A DNA stretch of 64,000 nt from positions 1-64,000 of the forward strand of contig JARKOQ010000036.1 of NCBI GenBank assembly GCA_029976005.1, in the 5' to 3' direction. Position numbers and translations under genes: made by a program. Source of the DNA: Aggregatilineales bacterium. Lineage in GTDB: Bacteria; Chloroflexota; Anaerolineae; Aggregatilineales; Ch27. How positions within the stretch are numbered: the stretch's first letter is position 1; each line of letters starts with the position of its first letter. The notes beneath the pieces are model-generated. The model did not search any database, was not told where the DNA came from, and was given only the letters and a program-made list of their open reading frames with translations. Shown here piece by piece: positions 31,464 to 42,509 of this stretch.

Positions 31464-31838
31464 ATGGCTGAAAAGACCGTGCTTATTGTCGATGACGATG
31501 AAGGAATCGTGCGGTTGGTCACGACCATGATCGAACGCGAGGGATTCAGGTCGGTGGCCGCCTACAACGGCCAGGAGGCGCTGAACATCCACGCCACCCT
31601 GCACCCGGATTTGATTCTGCTCGACCTGGCGATGCCGGTCATGAACGGCCTGGACGTGATCGATGCGATCCGCAAGCGCGAGCAGGGCGGCGCGCGTACC
31701 CCGATCGTGCTGCTCACCGCGCACGGGCATAGCTACTTCACCGGCGAACGCCCGCGGGCCGACGTCGACGGCTACATTACCAAGCCCGTCACCCTGTTGA
31801 AGCTCCGCCAGGAAGTCCTGCCGCTCCTCGCGTCTTGA
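31464..31838 (+). CDS. Single-domain response regulator (CheY-like)
   Basis: A 124-residue receiver with all key residues: DDD near residues 10-12, phospho-acceptor Asp54 in LILLDLAMP, the Thr in LLTAHG and Lys107 in ITKP. There is no output domain. The ATG at 31464 is chosen because the receiver strand begins three residues later; a GTG at 31410 would add 18 residues of doubtful value. It is convergent with, and ends 10 bases from, a histidine kinase gene, a likely partner by proximity only. Confidence 0.9.
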   Translation: MAEKTVLIVDDDEGIVRLVTTMIEREGFRSVAAYNGQEALNIHATLHPDLILLDLAMPVMNGLDVIDAIRKREQGGARTPIVLLTAHGHSYFTGERPRADVDGYITKPVTLLKLRQEVLPLLAS

Positions 31839-31848
31839 TCGATCGGCT

Positions 31849-33471
31849 TCAGGCCAGGGGCAGCGCCATGCCGAAGGTGCTGCCTCGGCCCGGCTTGCTG
31901 CTGAAGTACACCCGGCCGCCGTGCGCTTCCGCCACGGATTTGACCATCGCCAGACCCAGCCCCGAACCCCGCCGGGGATGGGTGGACGAAAAGGCCCGGT
32001 AGAACCGGTCGAACAGGCGCTCCTGGGTATCCAGCGGGATGCCCGGCCCGTTGTCTTCCACCTCGATCAGCAGTTCCTTGCCCTGAACGCACGCCCGCAG
32101 TTTGATCTGGCCGCCCGCCTGAGTGTATTTGTTGGCGTTGCTCAGGTAGTTGCCCACCGCGCGCCGGAACCAGTCCACGGCCAGGTTGACTTCCGGCAGC
32201 CTGGATGGGACTTCCAGCACGCAGGTCTGTTCCTGGGCGGCGAACAGCGGCCCCATTTCCCGGTAGACGCTGACCAGGATGGGGCGCGGATCGACCCGCT
32301 GGGTCTCGAAATTGTGGCGGCCCTGGATGTGCTCCAGCTCCAGCAAATCGTCCAGCAAGACCTGCATCCGGTTCATGGCGTCGATGGCGATGTCGTAGAT
32401 TTCGGCCACGGTCGGGTCGTCCATCGGCAGCGAGTCGCGGAGCATGACCAGGGCGCTCAGGGTCACCCCCAGCGGGTTGCGCAGGTCGTGGGCGGCGTTC
32501 TGGATGAACTGCATCCGGGTTTCCTCGGCCTGCTTGAGGTGACTCACGTCGCGCAGCAGAATCACCCGCCCGCCGGTGCCTTGCGCCTGGTCTGGCGCTC
32601 CGGCCGGCAGGAGGTGGGAGACCACCCCGGCCAGGACCTGGCCCGATTCCAGGCTCACGTCCAGCACGCTGGGGGTCGTGGTGGTGCTGCCGTGCAGCAC
32701 GTCGTGCAGCTTGTGCAGGACTTCGACGGGCAGGGTGGCCTTTTCCAGGGGGAGGCCCAGGGTGCTATCGGCCCGCAGGCCCAGGAGGTGCTGCGCGGCC
32801 GGGTTGATCAGGCTGATCTCCCCGGCGGGGTTGGTGACGATGATCGCGTCCGCCGCCGACTGGATGATCGCGCTCAGGCGGGTCTCCTGGCGGTGCGTCT
32901 CCTCGAACAGGCGGGCGTTATCCAGCGCGACCCCGATCTGGTCGGCAATCGCTTTGAGCACATCGAGTTGTTCCGGCTCGAAGGTGTATTCCAGGTGGTG
33001 CATGACGCTCAGGATGCCCACCACCCGGCCGCGGGCGTGCATCGGCACGAGGGCCTGGGCCTTGATCTTCTCGCGGGTAAAGGCCGGGACGGCCAGGCGC
33101 TGATCGCCCCGCAGGTCGCCGGTCACGATCAGGCGATCCTCGCGGATGACCTGGCCGGAAAGGCCCTTGTCCAGGGGGATACTCATCGGGTCGGTGACAA
33201 AGTCGTATTTCCAGCCGCGCTGGGCGCGCAGCACCAGGCGGCCCGCCGCCTCGTCGATCAGGCTGATCCCGGCGGCGTCGACCGGGACGATGCTCAGCAC
33301 GGCATCGAGCGAGGTGTTGAGCGTCAGGTCGAGGTCCAGCGACTGGCTGACGGTGGTGGCGACGGTGTTGATCGCGGCAAGCTGGCCCACCCGGCGCTGG
33401 ATTTCTTCGGTCAGCACGCGGTTCTGTTGGAGCAGACTGACCGGGTCCTGGGAACGAGAGGTATTCTCCAT
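31849..33471 (-). CDS. GAF-PAS sensor histidine kinase
   Basis: A 540-residue protein from the start at 33471 (AGGAC just upstream; the longer ATG at 33528 adds 19 weak residues). A short coiled coil is followed by a GAF domain (about 35-190), a PAS domain (about 205-325), the phospho-acceptor His in NAAHDLRNPLG, and an ATPase domain with NYLSNANKYT, VEDNGPGIP and RGSGLGLAMV. No membrane helix is visible, so it is a cytoplasmic sensor, possibly of a small molecule, light or redox through GAF/PAS. The partner is probably the adjacent convergent receiver. Confidence 0.93.
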   Translation of the reverse strand: MENTSRSQDPVSLLQQNRVLTEEIQRRVGQLAAINTVATTVSQSLDLDLTLNTSLDAVLSIVPVDAAGISLIDEAAGRLVLRAQRGWKYDFVTDPMSIPLDKGLSGQVIREDRLIVTGDLRGDQRLAVPAFTREKIKAQALVPMHARGRVVGILSVMHHLEYTFEPEQLDVLKAIADQIGVALDNARLFEETHRQETRLSAIIQSAADAIIVTNPAGEISLINPAAQHLLGLRADSTLGLPLEKATLPVEVLHKLHDVLHGSTTTTPSVLDVSLESGQVLAGVVSHLLPAGAPDQAQGTGGRVILLRDVSHLKQAEETRMQFIQNAAHDLRNPLGVTLSALVMLRDSLPMDDPTVAEIYDIAIDAMNRMQVLLDDLLELEHIQGRHNFETQRVDPRPILVSVYREMGPLFAAQEQTCVLEVPSRLPEVNLAVDWFRRAVGNYLSNANKYTQAGGQIKLRACVQGKELLIEVEDNGPGIPLDTQERLFDRFYRAFSSTHPRRGSGLGLAMVKSVAEAHGGRVYFSSKPGRGSTFGMALPLA

Positions 33472-33602
33472 AATGAGTCCTGGACACGCACGCGACACGG
33501 GTATACTGCTTAGATGAAGTTTTCGCACTATACCACGAATCGGGCCGGGTGCAACAACCGCCCGAAAGACGCCCGGCCACCGATTCCCCTCCTGCGGCGG
33601 CC

Positions 33603-33902
33603 TTACCCGAACCAGCCCAGGGCCGAGGCGATCGCCAGGACGACAAGGAAGGTCACCAGGAGCAGCAGCCAGGCCACCAGTTGCCCGCTGGACTGGCCGA
33701 TCGAGAGCGATTTTTCCTCCATCTCGACGTTGCCCAGCAGGTCGACGTAAAAGTCCAGGTTGCGGCCGCCCAGCGTCAGGCGGGCCATGTAATCGTGCTC
33801 GGCCACGACGGCCCAGCCCTCGGCCAGGTAAGGCTCCAGGGCGGTTTCCAGCCGGCGGCGGGCTTCTTCCGGGGAAATCGGGTCTACTTCGGGCGCGCTC
33901 AT
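33603..33902 (-). CDS. Small tail-anchored membrane protein
   Basis: A 99-residue protein with a helical, charged N-terminal part (ISPEEARRRLETALEPYL, then GWAVVAEHDYMARLTLGGRN) and one C-terminal membrane helix (about residues 75-96). I do not recognise the family. AGGAGAG lies eight bases before the ATG. A four-codon reading frame ATG-CGA-CGA-TGA overlaps the real start codon and could modulate initiation. Confidence 0.75.
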   Translation of the reverse strand: MSAPEVDPISPEEARRRLETALEPYLAEGWAVVAEHDYMARLTLGGRNLDFYVDLLGNVEMEEKSLSIGQSSGQLVAWLLLLVTFLVVLAIASALGWFG

Positions 33903-34030
33903 CGTCGCATCTCTCCTGCTGCGGTATGATCGGGCGATTGTGTGCGTGACAGGCTTGCCAGCGGGATCATGCCGCCGGGAACGCCAAAGCGTCAAGCGTC
34001 CATGCCCCGCGAGGCATGCCTGCCATTGTT

Positions 34031-34067
34031 TTTGGCTGACCGCTGAAAGCTGATCGCCAGTCGCTGT
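34031..34067. repeat. GGCTGACCGCTGAAAGCTGATCGCC repeat
   Basis: A copy of the GCTGACCGCTGA family ending about 20 bases before the next start codon. Immediately upstream (33979-33999) are GCCAAAGCGTCAAGCGTCC words. Confidence 0.6.
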
Positions 34068-34088
34068 TTTTCGAGGAGCTGATCGAGC

Positions 34089-35228
34089 GTGAAAAAGTCC
34101 ACCCTGGGCCGGATCGCGGCCATTGTCTTCCTGATGATGATTATCGGCAGCATGCTGCTGTCCACGCTGGTCCCCACGACGCGCACGTCGGATAGCTCGG
34201 CCAGCCTGCCAACGGCCGACCTCTCGACCGTGGCCCCGACGGCGGTGACCTTCCCCACCCCGGACCCGGCCGGGCCGAACGTCGTCGCGGCGGGGACGTA
34301 CGTCCACCCCAGCGGGCTGTTCACCATCATGCAGCCGCAGGGCTGGCTGCCCTATGCCCAGACCACGCAGACCATCGCCAGCGCCAGCCTGGTCAACAAC
34401 ACCCTGCTGAGCGTGGTGCACGCTTATACCCAACTGTACGACTACGCCCAGGACGTGACCACCCTCGACGCCCAGAACAGCGCCGACCAGCTCGCCGCCT
34501 CGTGGTCGGAATACGACTCCTGGCGGGAGACGAGCCGTGTCGTGGCGGACGGGCGGGTGACGATCGACTTCGCGCTGGACCTGGGGGGCAATACCTACCT
34601 GGCCCGCCACATCACCTGGGCCAGCGAGACCGTGCCGACCCTGGCCCTGGTCGTGCGCCTGGTCGCGCCGGACAACAACCCGGCCCTGCTGGACGCCCTG
34701 GCCGAGGCGATTATACCCAGCTTCCACGTCCTGCCGGAGTCGTTCAACGCGCCGGTGAGCTGGCAGGCCTACATTGACCAGGTTTCTGGCTTCCTGATCC
34801 GCTACGGGCCGGACTGGACGGTGGCCGAGGGGCGGCCGGGCGGCGTGGCAACCCTGACCGGCGCGGAGGGAACGATCAGCCTCTCGTTCGAGCCGGATCG
34901 GGCCGTGGCCGACGAGGACGCGGCCCGCGCCTGGGCCGAGGCGGCCAAGCCCGGCGCGGCGATCCAGGCAATCACGCCGCTGGCGCGCGGCGAGACGGCC
35001 GGGTTCCAGGTGAGCTATACCGCCCCGGACGCGGACGGCGCGCCGCAGAGCTACCTGGCCGTGCTGCTGCCCGCCGAGGGGCGCGGCCTGGCCGTGGCGA
35101 ACGTCCTGCTGGCGGGGGAGGAGGCCAGCCTGCTGGCGTCCGAGGCGGCGCAGACCTACGCCAGCCTGCTCACGCTGCTGGGCACCTTCCAGTTGTTGCC
35201 GGAGGACGCGATCCAGCCGGCGGAATAG
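34089..35228 (+). CDS. Exported protein of unknown function
   Basis: A 379-residue protein starting at GTG with GAGGAG upstream. An N-terminal hydrophobic helix (about residues 9-27) suggests a signal anchor or peptide, followed by a Ser/Thr/Pro-rich stretch. Two similar halves then appear, each starting near a SGLFTIMQPQGWLPYAQ-like or SGFLIRYGPDWTVAEG-like segment and resembling the PsbP/Mog1 alpha-beta fold of secreted lipoproteins, but I cannot confirm this. No catalytic motif is seen. The CACGGA inverted repeat follows the stop. Confidence 0.65.
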   Translation: MKKSTLGRIAAIVFLMMIIGSMLLSTLVPTTRTSDSSASLPTADLSTVAPTAVTFPTPDPAGPNVVAAGTYVHPSGLFTIMQPQGWLPYAQTTQTIASASLVNNTLLSVVHAYTQLYDYAQDVTTLDAQNSADQLAASWSEYDSWRETSRVVADGRVTIDFALDLGGNTYLARHITWASETVPTLALVVRLVAPDNNPALLDALAEAIIPSFHVLPESFNAPVSWQAYIDQVSGFLIRYGPDWTVAEGRPGGVATLTGAEGTISLSFEPDRAVADEDAARAWAEAAKPGAAIQAITPLARGETAGFQVSYTAPDADGAPQSYLAVLLPAEGRGLAVANVLLAGEEASLLASEAAQTYASLLTLLGTFQLLPEDAIQPAE

Positions 35229-35268
35229 GGGCGACCTGCCGGGCGTGGTGGGCAAAAGACTCCAACAG

Positions 35269-35339
35269 GACACGGATTTGCACGGAAAAGACACGGATAG
35301 CCACGGATTCAACGGGAATGATTGGTGTGAATCCGTGTC

Positions 35340-35360
<21 letters not shown>
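35269..35360. repeat. CACGGATTT inverted repeat
   Basis: The left arm (35269-35311: ACACGGATT, GCACGGAAA, ACACGGATA and CACGGATTC units) pairs with the right arm (35328-35360, AATCCGTGTCC units). The stop codon and last six codons of the YyaL-type gene lie inside the right arm. Confidence 0.85.
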
Positions 35361-37415
<2,055 letters not shown>

Positions 37416-37448
37416 CGGGTATCCTTTGCGGCATGGGTGTTGGATGGG

Positions 37449-37462
37449 GTGATTTTAATCAC
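37449..37462. promoter_or_regulatory. CRP/FNR-like palindrome GTGATT-TT-AATCAC
   Basis: A perfect 14-bp palindrome that contains GTGA-N6-TCAC, the core of a CRP-type site. It stands between two divergent genes, 34 bases upstream of the YyaL-type start and 87 bases before the plus-strand gene. Confidence 0.5.
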
Positions 37463-37486
37463 GAAGGTCTTTTTAATGCCAGTATT

Positions 37487-37530
37487 TGGCTGTTGGCTAT
37501 TAGCTGTTAGCTGTTGGCTAAAAGCGAAAG
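37487..37530. repeat. TTGGCTGTTGGCTATTAGCTG single-arm repeat
   Basis: Ten-base units match those of the inverted repeat at 21441-21584. It ends 18 bases before the next start codon. Confidence 0.65.
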
Positions 37531-37548
37531 CGCGAGGGGAGGGTTCGC

Positions 37549-38049
37549 ATGCGGCGGCGAGGGGGATGGCTGGGGATCGCGATCGGGGTCGGGGTGGTGA
37601 TCGGCGCGGTGGCGCTGGGCTGGGCCCTGACCCGGCCCGCGAGTCCGTTGGGCACGCCCACGGCGGCCTACCCCTACGCGCAACGCGGGCCGGTGGCGTT
37701 CGCGGTCGATTTCATCAGCCAGCACGGGGTATGCAATAACCGCTACGCCAGCGGCCGGGTCTACGATCGGGACGGCCAGCCGGTCAACGGGCTGAGCATC
37801 CTCATCCTGGCGGGCAGCCCGCCCGACTCCCCTGAACAATCCCTCGGCGCGGTGACGGGCGCCGAGCCCGATGCCGAGGCCGGAAGCTGGCATACCTCCC
37901 TGCTGCGCCTCGGCGAGCCGGAGGCGTACACGGTCGAGCTGCGCGGCGCGGCGGGCGAACTGCTGGCCGCGCCGGTCAGCCTCCGCTTTGAGCCGAACTG
38001 CGCCCAGAACATGGCCGTGATCGATTTCGTCCAGGTCGCCGGACAATAA
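37549..38049 (+). CDS. Membrane-anchored hypothetical protein with Ig/carboxypeptidase-regulatory-like domain
   Basis: A 166-residue protein with one N-terminal membrane helix (about residues 8-27) and a small beta-rich outer domain. GRVYDRDGQPVNGLSILI resembles the start of carboxypeptidase-regulatory-like (CNA-B type) domains. Two Cys (CNNRY and NCAQN) could form a disulfide. No enzyme motif is seen. GGGGAGGG precedes the ATG. Its stop codon abuts the poly-A side of the terminator of the next, convergent gene. Confidence 0.65.
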   Translation: MRRRGGWLGIAIGVGVVIGAVALGWALTRPASPLGTPTAAYPYAQRGPVAFAVDFISQHGVCNNRYASGRVYDRDGQPVNGLSILILAGSPPDSPEQSLGAVTGAEPDAEAGSWHTSLLRLGEPEAYTVELRGAAGELLAAPVSLRFEPNCAQNMAVIDFVQVAGQ

Positions 38050-38075
38050 AAAACCCAGGGCCAACGGCCCTGGGT
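38048..38075 (-). terminator. Terminator of the LysM protein gene
   Basis: A 10-bp stem ACCCAGGGCC/GGCCCTGGGT is followed on the minus strand by TTTTTTATT. It overlaps the stop codon of the plus-strand gene. Confidence 0.85.
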
Positions 38076-38101
38076 GTGAAAGCGAAACGGCAGGCGGCGC
38101 G

Positions 38102-38662
38102 CTACGGCACCAGCAAGACCTGGCCGGGGTAGATCAGGTTGGCGTTCCACAGGCCGTTGGCGGCGGTGATGGCCGCCACGGTCGAGCCGTAGCTGCGCGC
38201 GATCGAGGCCACGGTCTGGCCGTACTGGACGGTGTGGTAGCGGGCCAGCGGGATGATCAACTGCTGCCCGGCATAAATCCGGTTGGGGTTGCCAATCCCA
38301 TTCAGCGCGGCCATGACGGTCCAGTCGAAGCCGTAGCTCAGGGCGATGCGGAACAGGTTCTGGCCGGGCTGGACGACGTGCACGGCGCGGCCGGTGTAGA
38401 CCGGGGGCGGATTGTACACGCCGCCGCTGGCCGGGATGACCAGGACCTGCCCGACGTAGATGTAGTTGGGATTGTAGATGCTGTTCAGGGCGGCGATGGC
38501 CTGGATGGTCGTGCCATAGTAGGCCGCGATTGTGCCCAGCGTCTCCCCATAGCGCACCGTGTGACGGATGTTGCTGGTCTGGGCGGAGGCGGTCGTTGCC
38601 CCGATGCCGAAGATCATCACCAGCAGACTCAAAACAATAACTACTCTCATCAGGCGTTTCAT
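38102..38662 (-). CDS. Secreted protein with three LysM domains
   Basis: The start at 38662 is supported by AAGGGGAG and gives a signal peptide (MKRLMRVVIVLSLLV start, cleavage near TASAQ). The 186-residue product holds three LysM repeats, each with a VRYGETLGTIAAYYG-like start and an IYVGQVLVIP-like end (about residues 32-77, 92-137 and 140-186). LysM binds N-acetylglucosamine in peptidoglycan or chitin. Because there is no enzyme domain, it probably acts as a wall-bound adaptor or structural protein. Confidence 0.92.
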   Translation of the reverse strand: MKRLMRVVIVLSLLVMIFGIGATTASAQTSNIRHTVRYGETLGTIAAYYGTTIQAIAALNSIYNPNYIYVGQVLVIPASGGVYNPPPVYTGRAVHVVQPGQNLFRIALSYGFDWTVMAALNGIGNPNRIYAGQQLIIPLARYHTVQYGQTVASIARSYGSTVAAITAANGLWNANLIYPGQVLLVP

Positions 38663-38705
38663 CAATGGTCTCCCCTTGTGCAGCCTAATCCACATTTTCT
38701 TCATA

Positions 38706-38733
38706 ATTATATGACGAAAAAGCAACTTGTTAA
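38706..38733 (-). promoter_or_regulatory. Promoter of the LysM gene
   Basis: On the minus strand TTAACA (38733-38728) and a perfect TATAAT (38711-38706) are 16 bases apart, inside an AT-rich island. Confidence 0.7.
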
Positions 38734-38806
38734 GTTCCTGTCGGCTTCTCGTCGGCAAGCCGTCGATCAGGCGTCAGCCAGGCCGCCCGGCGAAGGCCTG
38801 AGTCCG

Positions 38807-38833
38807 CCGGGGCGCGGCGTAATCGCGCCCCGG
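38807..38833 (-). terminator. Hairpin after the sugar ABC permease operon
   Basis: A perfect 10-bp stem CCGGGGCGCG/CGCGCCCCGG with a 7-base loop, located just after the last permease stop. There is no T-run, so it may protect the mRNA end rather than terminate. Confidence 0.5.
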
Positions 38834-38860
38834 CCGATGTGCTCAGATGCCCGGCCCAAC

Positions 38861-39688
38861 CTACCCCTTCACGCTCCCGGCCAGCAGGCCGCGGATGAAG
38901 TACTGGCCGAGCAGGATGTAGACCAGCAGGGTGGGCAGCGCGGCCAGCAGCGCCCCCGCCATCGGCAGGTTCCACTTGACCGCTTCCCCGCCCGCGAGCT
39001 GGCTGAGCTGGACCGTGATCGGCTGGTTGTCGGTCGAGGTCAGGGTCACGGCGAACAGGAATTCGTTCCAGATCTGCGTGAACTGCCAGATGATCACCAC
39101 CACGAAGCCCGGCAGCGAGATCGGGAACATGATGTGGCGGTAGATGCCGAAGAAGCCGGCCCCGTCGATGCTGCCTGCCTCGACCATCTCGGTCGGCACT
39201 TCGGCGTAGTAGTTGCGGAAGATCAGGGTCGTGATCGGCAGGCCATAGACCACGTGGGCCACGATCAGGCCGGGGATGCCGCCGTACAGCCCGATGCTGT
39301 TCAGGAACTGGAACAGCGGGATCAGGATACTCTGGTAGGGGATGAACATCCCGAAGAGCATCAGCGGGAAGATGATGTTCGCGCCCCTGAACTTCCACTT
39401 GGAGAGCACGTAGCCGTTCATGGAGCCCATCAGAGCCGAGAGGATCGTGGCCGGGACGACCAGGATGAAGCTGTTGCGCAGGTTGGGCAGGAAGGCGTTG
39501 ACGGCCTCTGCGAAGCCCTGCAGGTCGATCGGGTTGGGCAGCGACCAGACGGTTTCGAGGTTGATGTCGGCCGGGTTCTTGAAGGCCGTGATGACCACCA
39601 TGAAGATGGGCATCAGGAAGAAGGCGGCCGCCAGAACCAGGACGGTATAGATCAGAATGCGGCGGGGTCTGAACTGGATGCCGGTCAT
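38861..39688 (-). CDS. Carbohydrate ABC transporter permease, MalG/LacG-like
   Basis: A 275-residue inner-membrane protein with six predicted helices. The EAA loop that contacts the ATPase reads [20 protein letters not shown], followed by MFPISLPGF, typical of CUT1-family sugar importers. Its ATG overlaps the stop of the upstream permease by four bases (ATGA). No ATPase gene is in this operon; a shared MsmK-like ATPase elsewhere is usual for such systems. Confidence 0.94.
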   Translation of the reverse strand: MTGIQFRPRRILIYTVLVLAAAFFLMPIFMVVITAFKNPADINLETVWSLPNPIDLQGFAEAVNAFLPNLRNSFILVVPATILSALMGSMNGYVLSKWKFRGANIIFPLMLFGMFIPYQSILIPLFQFLNSIGLYGGIPGLIVAHVVYGLPITTLIFRNYYAEVPTEMVEAGSIDGAGFFGIYRHIMFPISLPGFVVVIIWQFTQIWNEFLFAVTLTSTDNQPITVQLSQLAGGEAVKWNLPMAGALLAALPTLLVYILLGQYFIRGLLAGSVKG

Positions 39689-40839
39689 AGTTCGTGCTCC
39701 GAGCGCAGGGTCGTGTACAGGTAGGGCACGATCACGAAGGCGACCATGATCAGCATTACGACGGCGATGGCCGCGCCCTTGGCGAACTGGTTGGCCCGGA
39801 AGGAGGTCAGGTACATCAGGATGCCGGGCACGTCGGTCGTGGCGTTATCCGCCCCGGCCATGGCGAAGACCAGGTCGAAGATTTTCAGCGAGATGTGCCC
39901 CAGGATGATCATGGCGCTGAGGGTGATCGGCTGGAGCAGCGGCAGCACGATGTGGCGGTAGACCTGAAGCTCGTTGCAGCCGTCGACGCGGGCCGCCTCG
40001 CGCAGCTCTTCCGGCACGCCGCGCAGCCCGGCCAGGTACATCGCCATCGTGTAGCCGGACTGCTGCCATACGGCGGCGATGATGATCCCGATGAAGGCCA
40101 GGTTGAAGCCGTGCGTCTCCGGCAGGGCCGTGGTGGGGATGGCTTTGCCCCCGCCCAGCAGCACGAACAGGGCCAGCACGACCGCGATCCCGCCGGTCAC
40201 CCGCGCCGCGTTGCGGCGGCCACGCTGCCAGCGGCGGTAGGCCATCCAGGCCAGGACGGCCGCCACGACCAGGAGGATGATGCCGGGCAGGTCCTGCCAG
40301 TTGAACTGGAGAATCTGGGTGCGGTCGGTCAGCCAGCGCAGTTCCAGGGGTTGCAGGCCGATCACGCCGGGCAGGCGGTTGACGCCGCCGCCGGGGTTGA
40401 AGAGCCAGCGCCACATGGTGCCGGTGACGATGAACGACAGGGCCATCGGAAACAGGAAGATCGTGCGGAAAATCCCTTCGCCCTTGATATTCTGATCGAG
40501 CAGGACGGCCAGCAGCAGGCCCAGCCCCAGGCAGCCCGCAAGGAAAAAGATCGTGAAGAAGAAGGTATTGACCAGGTCCTGTCGGAAGCGCACATCCAGC
40601 AGCCCGGTGAACAGATCGTTGTAGTTTTTGAGGCCAATGAAGTTGATTTCCGGGTTCAAGGAAAGGCCCGACCAGTCCGTCAAAGACGTATAGACGGTCT
40701 GGCCAATGAAGCCGTAAACAAATATCGCAAGCAGGAGGATCGAGGGCAGCAGCATCAGAATGGCCGTGATGCGATCCCGGTTGAGCCGCCTGCGGCGGTG
40801 GGGTGGCCTTGAAGGTTGTTGGGTTCTGGCGACCGTCAT
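39685..40839 (-). CDS. Carbohydrate ABC transporter permease, MalF/LacF-like, with extra helices
   Basis: A 384-residue protein, larger than the usual 290-310. The EAA loop is [20 protein letters not shown]. Between the normal third and fourth helices is an insertion (about residues 150-240) with two extra predicted helices (185-201 and 213-230) separated by a basic stretch ([13 protein letters not shown]). The start at 40839 has GAGAGG upstream. It forms the membrane channel with the MalG-like protein. A hairpin between the binding protein gene and this gene probably lowers its expression relative to the binding protein. Confidence 0.92.
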   Translation of the reverse strand: MTVARTQQPSRPPHRRRRLNRDRITAILMLLPSILLLAIFVYGFIGQTVYTSLTDWSGLSLNPEINFIGLKNYNDLFTGLLDVRFRQDLVNTFFFTIFFLAGCLGLGLLLAVLLDQNIKGEGIFRTIFLFPMALSFIVTGTMWRWLFNPGGGVNRLPGVIGLQPLELRWLTDRTQILQFNWQDLPGIILLVVAAVLAWMAYRRWQRGRRNAARVTGGIAVVLALFVLLGGGKAIPTTALPETHGFNLAFIGIIIAAVWQQSGYTMAMYLAGLRGVPEELREAARVDGCNELQVYRHIVLPLLQPITLSAMIILGHISLKIFDLVFAMAGADNATTDVPGILMYLTSFRANQFAKGAAIAVVMLIMVAFVIVPYLYTTLRSEHEL

Positions 40840-40918
40840 AGCAACCTCTCTGTGTTGGTAGGGTTCGCGTCGGAACTGGAGGAATGGCTTAACCCTACTA
40901 TAACATGACCGAATGAAA

Positions 40919-40947
40919 TGGGGCGGGCCAGTATCTGACCCGCCCCA
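40919..40947 (-). terminator. Attenuator hairpin between binding-protein and permease genes
   Basis: A 9-bp stem TGGGGCGGG/CCCGCCCCA with an 11-base loop is followed on the minus strand by TTTCATTC. It probably stops part of the transcription, giving excess binding protein. A minus-strand TATAGT further on could restart transcription. Confidence 0.6.
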
Positions 40948-40984
40948 CAAAGCTCAGTGGACGATTGCGCGTCCGTGCAACGAA

Positions 40985-42247
40985 CTATGCGCCGATGCCC
41001 GACTGGAGCGCAACCGCCTGGGCGGCGTTGGCCGTCGCCGTGGCGTCACGCGAGGTCAGGAAGATTTCCATCACGGTCGCGAAGTTGCTGGTGAAGCTTT
41101 CCGGCGCAACCGCGCCGTGCACCAGGCTGCCGACGATGGTGTTGCTGGCCCAGTCCGCCGCGGCCGACTGGAGATAGGGATTGTACAGATCGCCGTTGGT
41201 CACGTCGCCGCCCAGATTGGCCGGGATCGAACCCTTGAGCGGGTTGAAGATGTCCTGGCCTTCGGCGGAGCCGAGCAGGGTCAGCCAGGCCAGGGCCGCG
41301 TCGCGGTTCTTGGCGCCCACGGGCAGGCCGAAGGAGTCCGACAGCATCATGAAGACGCCGTCGGTGCCGGGGGCCGCGGCCCAGCCGAAGCCCTCACCCG
41401 GGACGAGGCCCAGGGTGGTGACCATGTAGCCGGCAGCCCAGTCGCCCATCACGTTGAAGGCGGCGGTGCCACCGACAACCATGTCGGTCGCCTGCTGCCA
41501 GGACAGGGAAGCGGCATCTTCGTTGGTGCAGTCAAGCACCTGGCCGAAGGTATCCCAGACCGCCACGGCTTCGGGGCTGGTGAAGGAGACGCTGCCGTCC
41601 CACAGGCCGTTCCAGCCGTCGGCGCCCAGGATCGACAGGGCGACGCTTTCCCACAGGTGGTTGACGGTCCAGTTTTCGCCCAGGGCCAGCGGGGTCACGC
41701 CGGCTTCCTTCAGGGTCGGGCAGATCGCCAGGAAGTCAGCCCAGGAGGCCGGGACTTCCACGCCCCATTCCTCGAGCTTGCTGGGGACGAACCACAGCAC
41801 GTTCGAGCGGTGAATGTTGACCGGGACGGACCAGATGCCCTCGTCGGTGCTGATCAGGTCGAGCAGCCCCTGGGGGAAGGCTTCCATCCAGCCCTGTTCC
41901 TCGAACAGCGGGGTCAGGTCTTCCATGCGGTCGGCGACTACCCAGGTGCCGATCAGTTCCTGGCCGGCGTGGACCTGGAACGAATCGGGCGGATCGCCAC
42001 CCAGCATGCGGGTCTTAAGCACGGCCTTGGCATTCACGCCAGAGCCGCCGGTGACCGTCGCATTGATGACTTCCACATTCGGGTTGATTTCACTATATCG
42101 CGCGATGAGGGCCTCCAGCGCGGGGCCTTCATCACCGGCCCACCAGGAGAAGATCTCCAGTTCGCCGGAGGGGCCCTGAGCCAGCGCCAGGCTGGTTGCA
42201 CCCAGCATCACGCTCAGGACGAGAACCAGGCTCAGTAGTTTTTTCAT
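40985..42247 (-). CDS. Sugar ABC transporter substrate-binding protein
   Basis: A 420-residue periplasmic or lipid-free extracellular binding protein. The start at 42247 is set by AGGAGAGG and yields a signal peptide ending SLALAQ. The mature part begins [18 protein letters not shown], the usual start of CUT1 (MalE/UgpB-like) binding proteins, with [12 protein letters not shown] and [11 protein letters not shown] further on. It delivers an oligo- or monosaccharide to the two permeases. There is no lipobox Cys at the cleavage site. The substrate is unknown. Confidence 0.94.
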   Translation of the reverse strand: MKKLLSLVLVLSVMLGATSLALAQGPSGELEIFSWWAGDEGPALEALIARYSEINPNVEVINATVTGGSGVNAKAVLKTRMLGGDPPDSFQVHAGQELIGTWVVADRMEDLTPLFEEQGWMEAFPQGLLDLISTDEGIWSVPVNIHRSNVLWFVPSKLEEWGVEVPASWADFLAICPTLKEAGVTPLALGENWTVNHLWESVALSILGADGWNGLWDGSVSFTSPEAVAVWDTFGQVLDCTNEDAASLSWQQATDMVVGGTAAFNVMGDWAAGYMVTTLGLVPGEGFGWAAAPGTDGVFMMLSDSFGLPVGAKNRDAALAWLTLLGSAEGQDIFNPLKGSIPANLGGDVTNGDLYNPYLQSAAADWASNTIVGSLVHGAVAPESFTSNFATVMEIFLTSRDATATANAAQAVALQSGIGA

Positions 42248-42334
42248 CTTTCCTCTCCTCAACAAGGGGTTACTATTGCCGTGAGGGGTTTACCCCGGTG
42301 GGTTGGAACAATCGGAGCACCCCTCTGCGTGTAT

Positions 42335-42365
42335 ATTATATAGCATGTTGTGTGATCCGTGCACA
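42335..42365 (-). promoter_or_regulatory. Promoter region of the sugar-importer operon
   Basis: A perfect minus-strand TATAAT (42340-42335) has no good -35. The dyad-like TGTGATCCGTGCACA (42351-42365) lies where a -35 would be, so an activator may be needed. Confidence 0.45.
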
Positions 42366-42469
42366 AACCAAATGAGAGATCGATTATTTTGCCCCTGGCG
42401 AAAATGGCTCAGAGGGACGATTCGACATGCTAGGCCTTGTGAAATTAACCCTACATCCAGCAAACGCGC

Positions 42470-42475
42470 TATAAT
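42470..42475 (+). promoter_or_regulatory. TATAAT -10 box of the ATP-grasp gene
   Basis: A perfect TATAAT stands 34 bases before the ATG in an AT-rich stretch. The -35 is unclear (TTAACC at 42445). Confidence 0.5.
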
Positions 42476-42509
42476 ATAACAAAACTTATCTTATAAATGA
42501 GAATACACT

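Noticed and set aside
42351-42365. TGTGATCCGTGCACA considered as a true CRP site
   Set aside because: The half-site spacing is off by one base and the right half is GCACA, so I list it only as part of a promoter region.
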